Of a DNA stretch of 64,000 nt, positions 61,950-64,000 are shown piece after piece. The DNA comes from an uncultured Roseivirga sp. (GTDB taxonomy: Bacteria > Bacteroidota > Bacteroidia > Cytophagales > Cyclobacteriaceae). The position numbers and the translations under genes are program-made. The notes beneath the pieces were generated by a model, which saw nothing but the letters and a program-made list of their open reading frames with translations, had not been told where the DNA came from and ran no database searches. The stretch is from positions 1-64,000 of the forward strand of contig CANLOY010000006.1 in NCBI GenBank assembly GCA_947493005.1, in the 5' to 3' direction. How positions within the stretch are numbered: the first letter of the stretch is position 1; each line of letters begins with the position of its first letter.

Positions 61950-63108
61950 ATTGGTTATAAAGTTTTGAATACTCCTCTTCCAAAGCGTTCCAGATAACTC
62001 CTTGCGCGTAACGTTGTTCTATCATACCCCTTGCCTTTGCTTTCATACCCTCATACAGCCCTTGGTCATTAAGCAATCTCAAAATAGCCTCAACCAATGC
62101 TTCCTTGTCTTTCGAAGGTATAATGAGTCCATTGACCTCATCATCGATAATTTCATTGCATCCATTAATATCTGTCACAATGCAAGGTAAACCCAAAGCT
62201 CCTGCCTGCATCGGCACATTAGGAAACCCCTCTCTGTAACTAGGAAACACCAGAAAGTCCGAAGCAATTAAATATGGTCTTACATCATTCTGAAAACCGA
62301 CCCATTTAATATTATCATTGTTGTGAATTTCCTCTACAACAAGTTTGTCCAAAGGATCTAAGTCTTCTTCCATTGGCCCCACGAGAAGGAGTTTAAGTGA
62401 GGGAATATCCTTCATTCCTTTAACTAGCTCATTTATTCCTTTATCACCAGTTACTCTTCCTACAAAGACCGCAACCTTATCATGAGGTGTAATGCCTAGC
62501 TCATTTCTGATTTTTATAGCTAAGGCCTGTAAGTCATCGCTTTTGTTGAAAAAATCGGTATTGATGCCATTACTACTTCCATTGCCTATGACTTTCATCT
62601 TATCAGGTCTACTATAGAAATCATTCTCAATGAAAGCTTTCATAGCAAAAGAGTTTGGATAAATCTTAGTTGCGAAACTATAAACCATTTTTTCAACTAA
62701 GACCAGCACCTTTCTTTTGACTCCGTTTGTTTCCATCAAAGGTAGTCCTGCTACAGTGTGTAATCTTATTGGCACTCTAGCCAAATATGCTGATATCATT
62801 CCTATTAAGCCTGCCTTAGGTGTATGTGAGTGAACAATATGAGGTCGTTCCTCCCTAATAAGCCTGTAAAGCTTGTAAATGCAGTATAAATCCTGAAAAG
62901 GTGTAATTTTCCGAGAGAGTGGAATAGCTCTGTGCCTTACCTGTTCTTCATTTTTGAAATCAGCGATTTCAGGTCCATTTGCTGAAACAGCAACCACATC
63001 ATACCCTATTGAAGAAAAGTGTTTAAGCTGCCCCCTGAGCAGGTATCTTAGTGAGAGTGGAATTGTTGTAATTCTTAGCAGCTTCAAGTCTTCGTTTTCG
63101 TTTTGCAA
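61942..63108 (-). CDS. Group 4 glycosyltransferase (PglA-like)
   Basis: GT-B fold glycosyltransferase of 388 residues. N-terminal acceptor part with [21 protein letters not shown]-terminal donor part with [20 protein letters not shown] and the EREGFPN-type motif [20 protein letters not shown]. Adds the second sugar to the lipid-linked acceptor. The start ATG 63108 lies 86 bases inside the previous gene; a TTG at 63087 is an alternative that would shorten the overlap by seven codons. Overlaps the PglC-like gene by eight bases. Confidence 0.9.
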   Translation of the reverse strand: MQNENEDLKLLRITTIPLSLRYLLRGQLKHFSSIGYDVVAVSANGPEIADFKNEEQVRHRAIPLSRKITPFQDLYCIYKLYRLIREERPHIVHSHTPKAGLIGMISAYLARVPIRLHTVAGLPLMETNGVKRKVLVLVEKMVYSFATKIYPNSFAMKAFIENDFYSRPDKMKVIGNGSSNGINTDFFNKSDDLQALAIKIRNELGITPHDKVAVFVGRVTGDKGINELVKGMKDIPSLKLLLVGPMEEDLDPLDKLVVEEIHNNDNIKWVGFQNDVRPYLIASDFLVFPSYREGFPNVPMQAGALGLPCIVTDINGCNEIIDDEVNGLIIPSKDKEALVEAILRLLNDQGLYEGMKAKARGMIEQRYAQGVIWNALEEEYSKLYNQYV

Positions 63109-64000
63109 ATTTCTGTTTAAATATCTCCATTCTGATAATAGGAAACATTATCAAGGCTACCCAAAAAATTGTAAACCTCAGTCCCATATGAGTTAACCCA
63201 TAAGCAAAAAGCGGTAGTGAATAGATTACATAGTACCATGGCAACCTTTTAAACAAAGCCAGGACAAACATGGCAAACATAATTGTGCCTGGAATTCCAT
63301 AACAGAAGATTATTGTCCCTATAGAGGAGTGCATTTCATGCCCTTCTATAAATGTATCGAAGCGATTATAAGCTCCTTCTCCTGCTCCGAACACCAGATA
63401 ATAAGGGTGGTTAGAAATTCTATCATACCCCCTATATTCCCATTCTGTAATTTGATCGGGTCTATCAGCTTCATTTTGTTCTCTTTTTTCAAGGTTTGCC
63501 TGAAAAGTCTGACCAAACTCAGTATTTATAAATGCAAAATAGCCAAGCCCTCCCACAACCACTAAAGCAAATATATTCCTCATCGAGATCACCCCATTCG
63601 CAATTAAGTAAACACCAAAAAGGATAATCATTGCTCCTAAAGCAGCCTTTGATACACTAATGGCAGCTAGATAAGTAAACAGGAAAAAGCTTGCATAAAT
63701 AATCAGCTTAGGAATTTTGAGCATCGTTTCCGAAACCAAAACAATTGCCAATCCACAAAGAGAATAATATCCTAACTGATTGGGATTGGTAAAAAACAAA
63801 GATCCCCTTACTCCTTCTCCCCCTGTAGAAAAGACTGTAGAAAGACCTATCTGTAAAACCGCTGCTAATACACAGGAATATATTGTTGTATACAGAAAGG
63901 CTCTTCCGTATTGTTTATAAAGCCCCAAAGCAAAAACCATTACCACTAAATTGAAGTAATAGAATGCACTCATAATATACCAAGGCAGTCCTTTATTAGG
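63023..64000 (-). CDS. O-antigen ligase/polymerase-like membrane protein, 5' end outside window
   Basis: Only the C-terminal 325 or so residues are present; the frame stays open to the window edge (nine more codons before ATG 63973), so the gene continues to the right. Multiple membrane helices with a large loop containing WEYRGYDRISNHPYYLVFGA and RFDTFIEGHEMHSSIGTIIF, the pattern of Wzy/WaaL-type proteins (O-antigen ligase family). The tail ([14 protein letters not shown]) is basic. It precedes the glycosyltransferase with an 86-base overlap and would polymerise or ligate the glycan. Confidence 0.85.
   Translation of the reverse strand, partial: PNKGLPWYIMSAFYYFNLVVMVFALGLYKQYGRAFLYTTIYSCVLAAVLQIGLSTVFSTGGEGVRGSLFFTNPNQLGYYSLCGLAIVLVSETMLKIPKLIIYASFFLFTYLAAISVSKAALGAMIILFGVYLIANGVISMRNIFALVVVGGLGYFAFINTEFGQTFQANLEKREQNEADRPDQITEWEYRGYDRISNHPYYLVFGAGEGAYNRFDTFIEGHEMHSSIGTIIFCYGIPGTIMFAMFVLALFKRLPWYYVIYSLPLFAYGLTHMGLRFTIFWVALIMFPIIRMEIFKQKFAKRKRRLEAAKNYNNSTLTKIPAQGAA

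Overview
The window looks like a piece of a Bacteroidota chromosome, most probably from a marine Cytophagales lineage (Roseivirga/Fulvivirga-like; the genus is a guess from gene content). Supporting signs are moderately AT-rich DNA, few Shine-Dalgarno sites, several TAnnTTTG promoter -7 elements, a lipoprotein BamA-like protein (TamL), BatB/BatC, DUF5683 between parB and dapB, MORN_2 proteins, DUF6089-type outer-membrane barrels and NarL-type regulators paired with HisKA_3 kinases. There is no rRNA, IS element, prophage or CRISPR array. One tRNA (Arg, anticodon TCG) and one small SRP RNA are present.

Layout. 1-3.2 kb: a small acidic protein and a GAF/PAS histidine kinase with its LuxR-type regulator. 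3.4-5.3 kb: batB-batC, followed by 9-bp and 7-bp tandem repeats. 5.6-11.2 kb: thiolase, a MORN-repeat protein, and a purC-STAS-rnz-queuosine precursor transporter run. 11.2-18.4 kb: tRNA/rRNA methyltransferase, tamL, a fused E1 alpha/beta dehydrogenase, hemF, a PAP2 phosphatase. 18.6-21.5 kb: a second two-component pair with a TPR sensor, headed by a 70-residue Gly/Ser-rich peptide gene, then the SRP RNA. 21.5-26.8 kb: aquaglyceroporin, alpha/beta hydrolase, Lrp regulator, secreted adenosine deaminase, a palindromic intergenic element, a short SSB and a zinc-ribbon protein.

27.0-35.3 kb is the accessory part. It begins with four unrecognised small genes and a lipoprotein. After these comes the most interesting locus: a VioB-like ferritin-fold protein, a 227-residue protein with 16 cysteines in repeated C-x5-C spacing, an MNIO (DUF692) oxidase and a DUF2063 partner. 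This resembles the bufferin/Hvf class of MNIO-modified peptides, but the presumed substrate is large, has no signal peptide and sits beside a second putative iron enzyme. An intercistronic hairpin separates substrate and enzyme genes, and a divergent putative cysteine hydrolase lies next to the locus.

35.4-57.7 kb is mostly housekeeping: transaldolase/FSA, ftsE, an ECF sigma/anti-sigma pair, CCA-adding enzyme, pyrG-yidC, parA-parB-DUF5683-dapB, ung, apaG, methyltransferases, bcp, a LolD-type ATPase, sucC, tRNA-Arg and two related outer-membrane barrels. 57.7-64.0 kb, minus strand, is a surface-glycan operon (PglF-, PglE-, PglD-, PglC- and PglA-like enzymes plus a polymerase/ligase-like membrane protein running off the window edge), consistent with making and transferring a 2,4-diamino-trideoxy sugar.
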